Shown here: positions 16,394-22,817 of the stretch, one piece after another
Numbering within the stretch: position 1 is the first letter of the stretch
Layout: each line of letters begins with the position of its first letter
Assembly: GCA_020636075.1 (NCBI GenBank)
Contig: JACJYO010000017.1
Coordinates: 1 to 49,901, forward strand
Origin: Lewinellaceae bacterium
Lineage (GTDB): Bacteria; Bacteroidota; Bacteroidia; Chitinophagales; Saprospiraceae
Direction of reading: 5' to 3'
Length of the DNA stretch: 49,901 nt
The notes under the pieces: model-generated
The model's input: the letters and a program-made list of their open reading frames with translations, nothing else
What the model was told of the DNA's origin: nothing
Database searches by the model: none
Translations under genes and position numbers: made by a program

Positions 16394-17058
16394 TGCGTTG
16401 GTTTTTCCGCTACTTCTGGCTCCCGTTTTACCGGCGTTGGGCATTGCGCTACATCCGGCGCGAACAATCGTTTCGCTACGGCAAACTACAACTTCGGGTA
16501 CCCCCTGCCGTGTTTCACCCGGGTGTTTTTTTTAGTACACTGATCTTCCTCGATTTTTTACAAAAAATTGATTTTCAACAAAAAAAGGTACTCGACGTAG
16601 GCACGGGAAGCGGCGCACTGGCTTTGTTTGCTGCCCAAAATGGCGCGCTGGCGTTTGCTCTCGACATCAATCCGGCAGCCGTCGAAACGGCCCGGAAAAA
16701 CGCCGCCGCACATCAGCTGGAATTGACCGTTTGGCAAAGCGACCTTTTCGACGCCATCCCGGTCATACGCTTCGATCTGATCCTGATCAACCCGCCCTAC
16801 TACCCCCGCCTGCCGGAAACGGATGCCGAGCACGCATTTTTTGCCGGCGCCGGGCTGGAGTATTTTGAAAAATTGTTCCGGCAGCTGCCGCAGTTTGTCC
16901 ATGCCGATAGCTGCATCTGGATGATCCTCTCTGAAGACTGCGATCTGGCGCGCATCCGGCAACTGGCCGAACGCGGCGGGTTTTCGTTTTCCCAAAAACT
17001 GGAGCAGCGCAAATGGGGCGAGCGTTTTTTTGTGTTTGAGCTGGGGTTCCGCGCTTGA
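16393..17058 (+). CDS. SAM-dependent methyltransferase with NPPYY motif
   Basis: The ATG overlaps the preceding stop as TGATG, so translation is probably coupled. The 221-residue product has an N-terminal basic and aromatic lead-in, a SAM-binding motif I VLDVGTGSGALALFAAQNGA (about 67-86), the acidic post-I motif ALDINPAAVE, and the catalytic-type motif ILINPPYYP (about 132-140). NPPY is shared by the class I methyltransferases that modify amino groups of glutamine, adenine or guanine, such as PrmC/HemK and TrmN6/RlmJ-like enzymes. The length and lack of an N-terminal helical domain argue against true PrmC. Substrate unknown. Confidence 0.85.
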   Translation: MRWFFRYFWLPFYRRWALRYIRREQSFRYGKLQLRVPPAVFHPGVFFSTLIFLDFLQKIDFQQKKVLDVGTGSGALALFAAQNGALAFALDINPAAVETARKNAAAHQLELTVWQSDLFDAIPVIRFDLILINPPYYPRLPETDAEHAFFAGAGLEYFEKLFRQLPQFVHADSCIWMILSEDCDLARIRQLAERGGFSFSQKLEQRKWGERFFVFELGFRA

Positions 17059-17067
17059 TCGTGACTT

Positions 17068-17169
17068 ATTTCCCGCTGACTTTCGCAGAAAAATCCGCGG
17101 ATCACCGCTGAATGCCATTCGCGTTTCTGCGAAATTCTGCGGCCTTTTCTGCGGCAATCTGCGGGAAAT
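17068..17169. repeat. Imperfect palindromic intergenic repeat, TCTGCGG type
   Basis: The ends ATTTCCCGC (17068-17076) and GCGGGAAAT (17161-17169) are exact inverted repeats, and the inside carries several copies of the motif TCTGCG or its complement CGCAGA (for example around 17085, 17122, 17136 and 17149) in partly mirrored order. It has no coding potential. The motif-rich palindrome resembles dispersed hairpin repeats seen elsewhere in bacteria, but the window holds no second copy of this type. Confidence 0.6.
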
Positions 17170-17288
17170 CATAGGATGTGGCCTGGAAATTAATTTAAAA
17201 AAAACGCGAAAACGCGTCAGGGTAAAATTCCCGGTAGGTGTCTTAGGACTGATTCTTCAAATCACAGTACGGGTAATTCCAAAAGCCC

Positions 17289-17318
17289 GGGGAAGTGTTG
17301 TGCGCACAGCACTTCCCC
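17289..17318. repeat. 30-bp near-perfect palindrome before the TonB receptor gene
   Basis: GGGGAAGTGTTGTGC and GCACAGCACTTCCCC are reverse complements apart from one position, with no spacer. It lies 34 bases before the receptor ATG at 17353. It could be an operator, a cruciform/hairpin in the leader, or a terminator stem for the preceding transcript; no T-run longer than two follows. Confidence 0.65.
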
Positions 17319-17352
17319 TTGATTTCCATTGAACATCAACTACTTAACCGCT

Positions 17353-19713
17353 ATGTTGCAAATAACAAAATTTTTCCTGCTCACCATCTGTTTTTCCCTG
17401 CCCGCTTATTTGGGCTTTGCCCAAAATTTTACCCAAACGCTGAAAGGCACTGTCGTCGACAAAGCCGTGAACACCCCGCTCATCGGCGCAACAGTAGTAC
17501 TGCTCGGCTCTGACCCGGCCATGGGCGCCATGACCGACACGGAAGGGCGTTTTCGGTTGCCGGCCGTACCGGTGGGCAAACACGCACTGCGGGTGACCTA
17601 CCTGGGCTACAAAGAAGTGGTGATCCCCAACATCACCCTCAACTCCGGAAAAGAAACCGAGCTGCGCATCGAACTCGAAGAAGATTTCCTTACCGCCCGC
17701 GAGGTGGTTATTCGGGCCAAGGTGGACAAGCAAAAGGCCCTGAACGAACTTTCCACGGTAAGCGCCCGCACCTTCTCGGTAGAGGAAACGCAACGCTTTG
17801 CCGCTGCGGTCAACGACCCGGCCCGCATGGCTTCCGCGTACGCCGGGGTGGCGATGAGCAACGACGGCAGCAACCTGATCGCCATCCGCGGCAACGCGCC
17901 CAACGGCCTGCTGTGGCGCATGGAAGGCGTGGATATTCCCAACCCCAATCACTTTTCGTCGGTCGGTTCCTCGGGGGGCGGCATCTCGATATTGAGCGCA
18001 CAACTGCTCACCAACTCCGATTTTCTCACCGGCGCTTTTGCCGCCGAGTATGGCAATGCGCTTTCCGGCGTGTTCGACCTTAAACTGCGCAAAGGCAACG
18101 CCGAAAAGCGCGAATACACCCTGCAGGCTGGGCTGCTTGGCCTCGACGCAGCCGTGGAAGGCCCCATGCGTCTGGGTGGTCAAACGGGCTCCTACCTCAT
18201 CAACTATCGCTACTCCACGCTCTCGCTGATCAGCAAACTCGGGGTGAACATTGGCGATGCGCAAACCGATTTTCAGGACTTGTCCTTCAACATCTGGATG
18301 CCGGCCGGCAAATTCGGGCAATTCACGCTGTTTGGCATGGGCGGCCTGAGCACCCAGTCGTTTCGCGGCAGCCCCGACTCCCTGCTTTGGAAAGACAACG
18401 GCGATGAGCAGTACAACTGGGATTTCAATGCGAATACTGGCGTGGTGGGCTTAACTCACAGCCTCGTTTGGGGCGACAACACCTTCCTGAAATCGGTAGT
18501 GGCTTACTCCGGGACGCTCAACGGCGAGGAGGCCGATGAGTACCAGCCCGATTACAGCCTGCGCCGCCTGGATGAGGGCGATCACCGGCAAACGAAAATT
18601 ACCATTTCGTCGGTGCTGACGCACAAGTTCAATAGCCGGCACCTGCTGCGCGCCGGGGCCTACGTGAATTTGCTCGATTTTCGCCTCCGGCAATCCGAGT
18701 GGGACGACGATGCCGAACGTTTCGTCCAGCAGATCAATAAAACCGGCCGGACAACCTCGCTTGATGCCTTTGCCCAATGGCAATACCGGGCTTCCGAGCG
18801 CCTGACCCTGAATGCCGGCGCGCACGCCATTTATTTATTTTTAAACAACAGCTACTCGCTCGAGCCACGCGCGGCGGTAAAATATGCCTTCAACGACCGG
18901 CAATCGCTCAGCCTTGGTTATGGCTTGCACGGGCAGGTATTGCCAATCGGGGTGTATTTCGTCGAAGATGAAAACGGCGCCCTGCCCAACCGCAACCTGG
19001 GGCTGAACAAGGCACACCACGTCGTGCTGTCGTACGACCAGTCGCTGCCCGGCAACTGGCACATCAAACCTGAAATTTATTACCAGGCCCTGTTCAATAT
19101 TCCGGTGAGCCGCGATGTGCTGGATTCGTATTCTATCCTGAACGAGGTGGATGGATTTACACCGGAAATACTGGCCAATCGCGGCCGGGGTCGCAATTAC
19201 GGGGTAGAACTGACTGTGGAAAAATTCCTGACCAATGGATTTTACGTCATGCTTTCATCTGCCCTGTTCGAGTCGGAATACCAGGGCTCCGACGGCATTT
19301 GGCACAATACCCGGTTTAATGCGAATTTCATCAATGGACTGGTTGGCGGAAAAGAATGGGACTGGAATCGCCGCAACAAAAACCGCACTTTCGGGGTCAA
19401 CCTCAAATTGACCTGGATGGGCGGCTTGCGCGAATCGCCGATCGACCTGATAGCCTCTGAAACACAGGATAAAACCGTGCGCGACGAAACGCGGGCCTAT
19501 GAAAACCGTATGCCGACCTACTTCCGCGTCGACGCCGGTGTGCAACTCAAGCGCAACTACGAGCGCGTGACCACCACCGTGGCGCTGAACGTGCAAAACG
19601 CCAGCAACCGGCAGAATGTATTCGGCAGCTACTACGATACCGACGACAAGAACGTGCAGTACTGGTATCAGGCGCCGCTTATCCCGATTTTGAGTTACAC
19701 CGTGCAGTTTTAG
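17353..19713 (+). CDS. TonB-dependent receptor with N-terminal carboxypeptidase regulatory-like domain
   Basis: The 786-residue protein has a signal peptide (about 1-25, ending in GFAQ), a carboxypeptidase-D regulatory-like domain (about 30-110: LKGTVVDKAVNTPLIGATVV, TDTEGRFRLPAVPVG), a plug domain (about 130-235: NLIAIRGNAPNGLLWRMEGV and FAAEYGNALSGVFDLKLRKG), and an outer-membrane barrel. The start at 17353 is chosen for the signal peptide; an in-frame TTG lies at 17329. Such receptors take up ligands through the outer membrane using TonB energy. No SusD-like gene lies beside it, so polysaccharide uptake cannot be inferred and the ligand is unknown. It is close to the CirA/FecA-type receptors common in Bacteroidota. 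Confidence 0.93.
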   Translation: MLQITKFFLLTICFSLPAYLGFAQNFTQTLKGTVVDKAVNTPLIGATVVLLGSDPAMGAMTDTEGRFRLPAVPVGKHALRVTYLGYKEVVIPNITLNSGKETELRIELEEDFLTAREVVIRAKVDKQKALNELSTVSARTFSVEETQRFAAAVNDPARMASAYAGVAMSNDGSNLIAIRGNAPNGLLWRMEGVDIPNPNHFSSVGSSGGGISILSAQLLTNSDFLTGAFAAEYGNALSGVFDLKLRKGNAEKREYTLQAGLLGLDAAVEGPMRLGGQTGSYLINYRYSTLSLISKLGVNIGDAQTDFQDLSFNIWMPAGKFGQFTLFGMGGLSTQSFRGSPDSLLWKDNGDEQYNWDFNANTGVVGLTHSLVWGDNTFLKSVVAYSGTLNGEEADEYQPDYSLRRLDEGDHRQTKITISSVLTHKFNSRHLLRAGAYVNLLDFRLRQSEWDDDAERFVQQINKTGRTTSLDAFAQWQYRASERLTLNAGAHAIYLFLNNSYSLEPRAAVKYAFNDRQSLSLGYGLHGQVLPIGVYFVEDENGALPNRNLGLNKAHHVVLSYDQSLPGNWHIKPEIYYQALFNIPVSRDVLDSYSILNEVDGFTPEILANRGRGRNYGVELTVEKFLTNGFYVMLSSALFESEYQGSDGIWHNTRFNANFINGLVGGKEWDWNRRNKNRTFGVNLKLTWMGGLRESPIDLIASETQDKTVRDETRAYENRMPTYFRVDAGVQLKRNYERVTTTVALNVQNASNRQNVFGSYYDTDDKNVQYWYQAPLIPILSYTVQF

Positions 19714-19730
19714 TCGAGTACGGAGTGTCA

Positions 19731-19850
19731 ATTGCGGAGTGCGGATTGGTTCAACATTGCGTTGAGGGAAAAGGCTGGCACTAGGGGAATATCAGAAAAA
19801 GTGCAATACAATCATAAGCTGAAATGGTGAACCAATCCGCACTCCGTAAT
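19731..19850. repeat. Large inverted repeat between the TonB receptor and MoeB-like genes
   Basis: Arms at 19731-19753 and 19828-19850 (23 bases, one mismatch) contain GTGCGGATTGGTTCA and its complement, separated by 74 bases. The right arm is followed by seven-base tandem units (CGTAATC, CGTAATC, CGCAATC). No gene fits in the loop. The rightward -7 box of the next gene begins just after it, at 19868. Confidence 0.7.
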
Positions 19851-19867
19851 CCGTAATCCGCAATCTG

Positions 19868-19875
19868 TACCTTTG
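19868..19875 (+). promoter_or_regulatory. -7 box TACCTTTG immediately before the MoeB-like start
   Basis: The box ends only four bases before the ATG at 19880. With the usual distance from this element to the transcription start, the mRNA would begin at or next to the start codon, so the transcript is predicted to be leaderless. Confidence 0.6.
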
Positions 19876-19879
19876 CCCC

Positions 19880-20614
19880 ATGCAAACCGAGTTTACCTCC
19901 GATGAATGGCAGCGCTATCTCCGCCAGATGACCCTGCCTGGCTGGAGCCTGGAGGGCCAGGATCGCCTGCGGCAAACCAGCGTGCTCGTCATAGGCGCCG
20001 GTGGTATCGGATCGGGCCTGCTGCCCTATCTGGCCGGAGCCGGCATCGGGCGGCTGGGCATTGTGGATGCCGATATGGTGGAAAACACCAACCTGCACCG
20101 GCAAACCCTGTACACGGGCAACGACCTTGGCCATTTGAAAGTTGACGCGGCCGCCCGGCGCTTGCAAACGCTTAACCCGCATTGTCAGGTCGAAATTTTT
20201 CCATTCCGGATCGATGCTTCCAACGCAGTTGATCTGCTGAGCAATTTCGACCTGATCGCCGACGGGACAGACAATACCGAAACCCGCTACCTGGTGAACG
20301 ACAGCTGTGTTGAACTGGACAAAACCCTGGTTTGGGGCGCTGCATCCGGTTTCCAGGGACAGGTGTCGGTGTTCAACCTGCCTCAAGCCGACGGCAGTCG
20401 CGGTCCAAACTTGCGCAACCTTTTCCCTACGCCGCCCACCGATGCGCTGGATTGTGTGGATGCCGGCGTGCTGGGGCCCTTGCCGGGAATCATCGGGGCG
20501 GTAATGGCCGCCGAAGTACTCAAAATCGCTACCGGGATAGGGGAGCCGCTGTCCGGCGCTTTGCTGGTATTTGATGCCCGGGCCATGCAGTGGCAGCGGG
20601 TGCGGTTTCGGTAA
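19880..20614 (+). CDS. MoeB/ThiF/HesA-family E1-like adenylyltransferase
   Basis: These enzymes adenylate the C-terminal glycine of a ubiquitin-like sulfur carrier (MoaD or ThiS). The 244-residue protein has the nucleotide-binding VLVIGAGGIGSGLLPYLAGA (about 34-53), the aspartate loop IVDADMVENTNLHRQTLYT, DLIADGTDNTETRYLVND, and CVDAGVLGPLPGIIGAVMA with the conserved cysteine. The zinc-binding cysteine pairs usual in MoeB are missing: the first position reads GPNLRNLFPTPP where C-x-x-C is expected, and no pair follows at the C-terminus. No carrier-protein or other cofactor gene is adjacent, so molybdopterin versus thiamine use cannot be decided. Confidence 0.9.
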   Translation: MQTEFTSDEWQRYLRQMTLPGWSLEGQDRLRQTSVLVIGAGGIGSGLLPYLAGAGIGRLGIVDADMVENTNLHRQTLYTGNDLGHLKVDAAARRLQTLNPHCQVEIFPFRIDASNAVDLLSNFDLIADGTDNTETRYLVNDSCVELDKTLVWGAASGFQGQVSVFNLPQADGSRGPNLRNLFPTPPTDALDCVDAGVLGPLPGIIGAVMAAEVLKIATGIGEPLSGALLVFDARAMQWQRVRFR

Positions 20615-20657
20615 ATTCCAACCCGCGCGAACTTTCCCAACACCTCAGCGTTTCAGC

Positions 20658-20679
20658 ATTTTCAATATTTTTTGAAAAT
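20658..20679. promoter_or_regulatory. Inverted repeat in the leader of the DUF1990-YndJ pair
   Basis: ATTTTCAA (20658-20665) and TTGAAAAT (20672-20679) are perfect inverted repeats around a 6-base spacer, ending five bases before the ATG at 20685. A -7-like sequence TATTTTTTG (one base longer than the usual box) sits in the middle, so this could be an operator over a promoter. Confidence 0.4.
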
Positions 20680-20684
20680 ACAGT

Positions 20685-21263
20685 ATGCTGACCATCAAAC
20701 AGCCAACAATTGCGGCGACAGAAAACTTCCTCCAAGTTCAACGGGACTTACCTTTCACCTATCCGCATTTGGAGGGCACAAAACTGCCCGATCAGTATGC
20801 CGACTTCGACAATGACCTGCTACGGGTTTGTATTGGCCGCGGGGCTGTGGATTTCGAGCGCGCCAAAATGGCTATCCGGGCCTGGCAAATGTTTCCTGCC
20901 GGATGGACGAAAATTCTCCCGGAAAATGCGCCCCTGGAGCCCGGAACCACTGTAGCCATGTATGCCCAATTTTTGGGCTTTTGGTGGCGCAATGCCTGCC
21001 GGATTGTTTATGTGGTGGATGCACCGGATCGTTTCGGATTTGCCTACGGCACCTTGCCCGGCCATGTCGAAAGTGGGGAGGAGCTGTTTCTGGTAGAGCT
21101 GCAATCAGATGGAACGGTGTGGTATGTTTTGCGCGCGTTTTCCCGGCCCCGGCATTGGGTGGCGCGGTTTGGGTATCCGCTGGTGCGACTGCTACAGGCG
21201 CGGTTTCGCCGCGATTCAGCACGGCAGATGCAGGCTTTTGTTCATGAAAACTCCGACCGATGA
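20685..21263 (+). CDS. DUF1990 family protein
   Basis: The 192-residue soluble protein matches the DUF1990 pattern: FERAKMAIRAWQMFPAGW (about 65-82), LEPGTTVAMYAQFLGFWW, CRIVYVVDAPDRFGFAYGTL and GHVESGEELFLVELQSDGTV, then WYVLRAFSRPRHWVARFGYP. The fold is thought to bind a hydrophobic ligand, but no function is established. The stop overlaps the start of the YndJ-like gene (ATGA), so the two are translationally coupled. In Bacillus, DUF1990 and YndJ-type genes are also neighbours (general knowledge). Confidence 0.85.
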   Translation: MLTIKQPTIAATENFLQVQRDLPFTYPHLEGTKLPDQYADFDNDLLRVCIGRGAVDFERAKMAIRAWQMFPAGWTKILPENAPLEPGTTVAMYAQFLGFWWRNACRIVYVVDAPDRFGFAYGTLPGHVESGEELFLVELQSDGTVWYVLRAFSRPRHWVARFGYPLVRLLQARFRRDSARQMQAFVHENSDR

Positions 21264-22198
21264 AAACAGTCCGACTACCCTGGAGCAGCTTGCCGGCTGC
21301 GGCTGGCTGGGGCGCGATCATCTGGCTTATTTTATGTGCCGTTCAACTGCCGGCCTTGCAAAGTGATGCTTGGGCCCGACTGTTGCTGCAACTAGCCGTT
21401 TTGGTGTGGGTACCCTTGGGTTTATCCTTAATGGGCAATGTACCGGCTTTGCTGACCCGTTGGGTTTTCCCGGCCGCCCTGGCTGTGCTTGTTTCGCTGC
21501 AACTTCCTGCCGGTTGGATGGCTGGAATATTTGCTTTACCCTGGCTTTTGGTTTGCGCGGGTTTGTTTATTTCCGGGGTGGAGCAATTGGCAAAAAAGTC
21601 GGCTTCATACCGGGCCATTTCCGGGGCAAAAATCTTTATCCTGATCGGCGGGCTGAGCATTCTGGCCGACAGGCTGGCACTTCGGCCGCTGGGCTTCGAC
21701 CCCGCGATTATTTTACTGACGGCAGTGCATTTTCACTATGCGGGCTTTGTTTTTCTGCTCCTACTGGGTTTGGCAGCCCGGCGTTTTGCCAACTGCGTAT
21801 TTCCGGTGGCAGTCTGGCTGGCACTGGCATCGGTACCACTAACCGCTTTGGGGATCACACTGACACAACTAAGCCGGGTGTTTTGGGTGGAAAGTTTGTC
21901 GGCAGTCCTTGTGGTAGCCGCCGGATGGCTGGGGGCATTTGGCTACCTGCAAACGGTCTTGAAAATTCAAATCCCGTGGATCACCCGGCTTTGCTGGACG
22001 GCGCTGGCTTTCAGCCTGTTATTCAGCATGACCTTGAGCCTCGGGTATGCCTTGCGCGTTTATGTACCGATCGATTTGTTGAGCATTCCGGCTATGCGTG
22101 CCTGGCATGGTTCGGTCAACGCTATCGGCGTGGCAGGAATGGGGCTTGTCGGGTGGTATTTGTTCCTCCAAAAATCCGGCGCGCGGGAGAAGTGTTAA
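21260..22198 (+). CDS. YndJ-like polytopic membrane protein
   Basis: The 312-residue protein has about eight to nine membrane helices. The motif VHFHYAGFVFLLLLG (about 155-169) is characteristic of YndJ-like proteins; near the C-terminus MRAWHGSVNAIGVAG carries a second conserved histidine followed by asparagine. Its role is not known; membrane histidines could bind a metal or haem, but that is speculation. The start overlaps the DUF1990 stop by four bases. Confidence 0.8.
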   Translation: MKTVRLPWSSLPAAAGWGAIIWLILCAVQLPALQSDAWARLLLQLAVLVWVPLGLSLMGNVPALLTRWVFPAALAVLVSLQLPAGWMAGIFALPWLLVCAGLFISGVEQLAKKSASYRAISGAKIFILIGGLSILADRLALRPLGFDPAIILLTAVHFHYAGFVFLLLLGLAARRFANCVFPVAVWLALASVPLTALGITLTQLSRVFWVESLSAVLVVAAGWLGAFGYLQTVLKIQIPWITRLCWTALAFSLLFSMTLSLGYALRVYVPIDLLSIPAMRAWHGSVNAIGVAGMGLVGWYLFLQKSGAREKC

Positions 22199-22282
22199 AG
22201 TGAAAAATAAAATACCGCAGCGTATAATAACCGACCACTTCCGAAAGTTTTATAGCCGATTTTTATCATTTAAACCAAATCT

Positions 22283-22534
22283 ATGCTTTTCAAGCCTATG
22301 GAAAAAAACTACACATATGAATCTTTGGTGCAGTTCCTGTACCACGACATGCCGGCCGATGAGGCAGTACTGATGACGCAACATTTGGAAGCAAATCTGG
22401 AAATGCGCGCTGCGTTCGAAGAAATGCTTTTTGCAAAAAATCAGCTGCCCAAGGCACACTTTAACCCCGCACCGGCTGTACTCAACAATATCCTTCAATA
22501 CAGCACAAAAACGGCTTTGGAAGCACAGCTCTAA
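22283..22534 (+). CDS. Small acidic protein of unknown function
   Basis: The 83-residue protein is not recognised. It is probably real because the coding bias is maintained over its full length and it has its own terminator at 22569. The pattern YESLVQFLYHDMPADEAVLMTQHLEANLEMRAAFEEM looks like the helical N-terminal part of anti-sigma-factor or zinc-finger-type proteins (a helix with L-x-x-F-L-Y, then H-L-x-x-x-x-x-x-x-x-E), but without any cysteine. The tail, VLNNILQYSTKTALEAQL, is short. An internal ATG at 22298 (MEKNYTYES) would remove five residues and is equally plausible. It follows YndJ after 84 bases. Confidence 0.6.
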   Translation: MLFKPMEKNYTYESLVQFLYHDMPADEAVLMTQHLEANLEMRAAFEEMLFAKNQLPKAHFNPAPAVLNNILQYSTKTALEAQL

Positions 22535-22568
22535 CCAAGTTACTGCTTCCGAACCATGAAAAACCCTG

Positions 22569-22602
22569 GCCTCCGTCCGATCTTTCGGGCGGGGGCTTTT
22601 TT
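22569..22602 (+). terminator. Intrinsic terminator after the small gene
   Basis: GCCTCCGTCCGA (22569-22580) pairs with TCGGGCGGGGGC (22585-22596) with G-T pairs allowed, with a 4-base TCTT loop, then six T residues. Confidence 0.85.
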
Positions 22603-22607
22603 GTTGT

Positions 22608-22757
22608 TGGCTCAAAAGCACCCTACTAATTTTGCCCACCGTAGTGTATTCTGTATTACCGCGAAGGCGCAAAGACGCTAAGGTTAATTCTTCGCGTCTT
22701 TGCGCCTTCGCGGTAAAAAGTTTGTCGCACGAGGCCTGAAATTAATTATAAGACAGC
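22608..22757. repeat. MITE-like palindromic repeat, copy 1
   Basis: About 150 bases here closely match 37225-37378. The centre is a 25-bp inverted repeat (22658-22682 and 22690-22714, one mismatch) around GTTAATT. The conserved flanks include AATTTTGCCCACCGTAG on the left and AAAAAGTTTGTCGC on the right, and the right end TTATAAGACAG corresponds to the terminal repeat of copy 2. It contains no gene and lies between a terminator and the rlmD promoter. Confidence 0.8.
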
Positions 22758-22797
22758 TCCAATGGTCCGCAACCAACAGCCAATTGCCAAGAACCCC

Positions 22798-22805
22798 TAT
22801 TTTTG
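22798..22805 (+). promoter_or_regulatory. -7 box TATTTTTG for rlmD
   Basis: TATTTTTG followed by C matches TAnnTTTG. It ends 12 bases before the ATG at 22818 and overlaps the alternative start at 22803, which it rules out. The leader would be only a few bases. Confidence 0.55.
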
Positions 22806-22817
22806 CCCCCCTTACTT

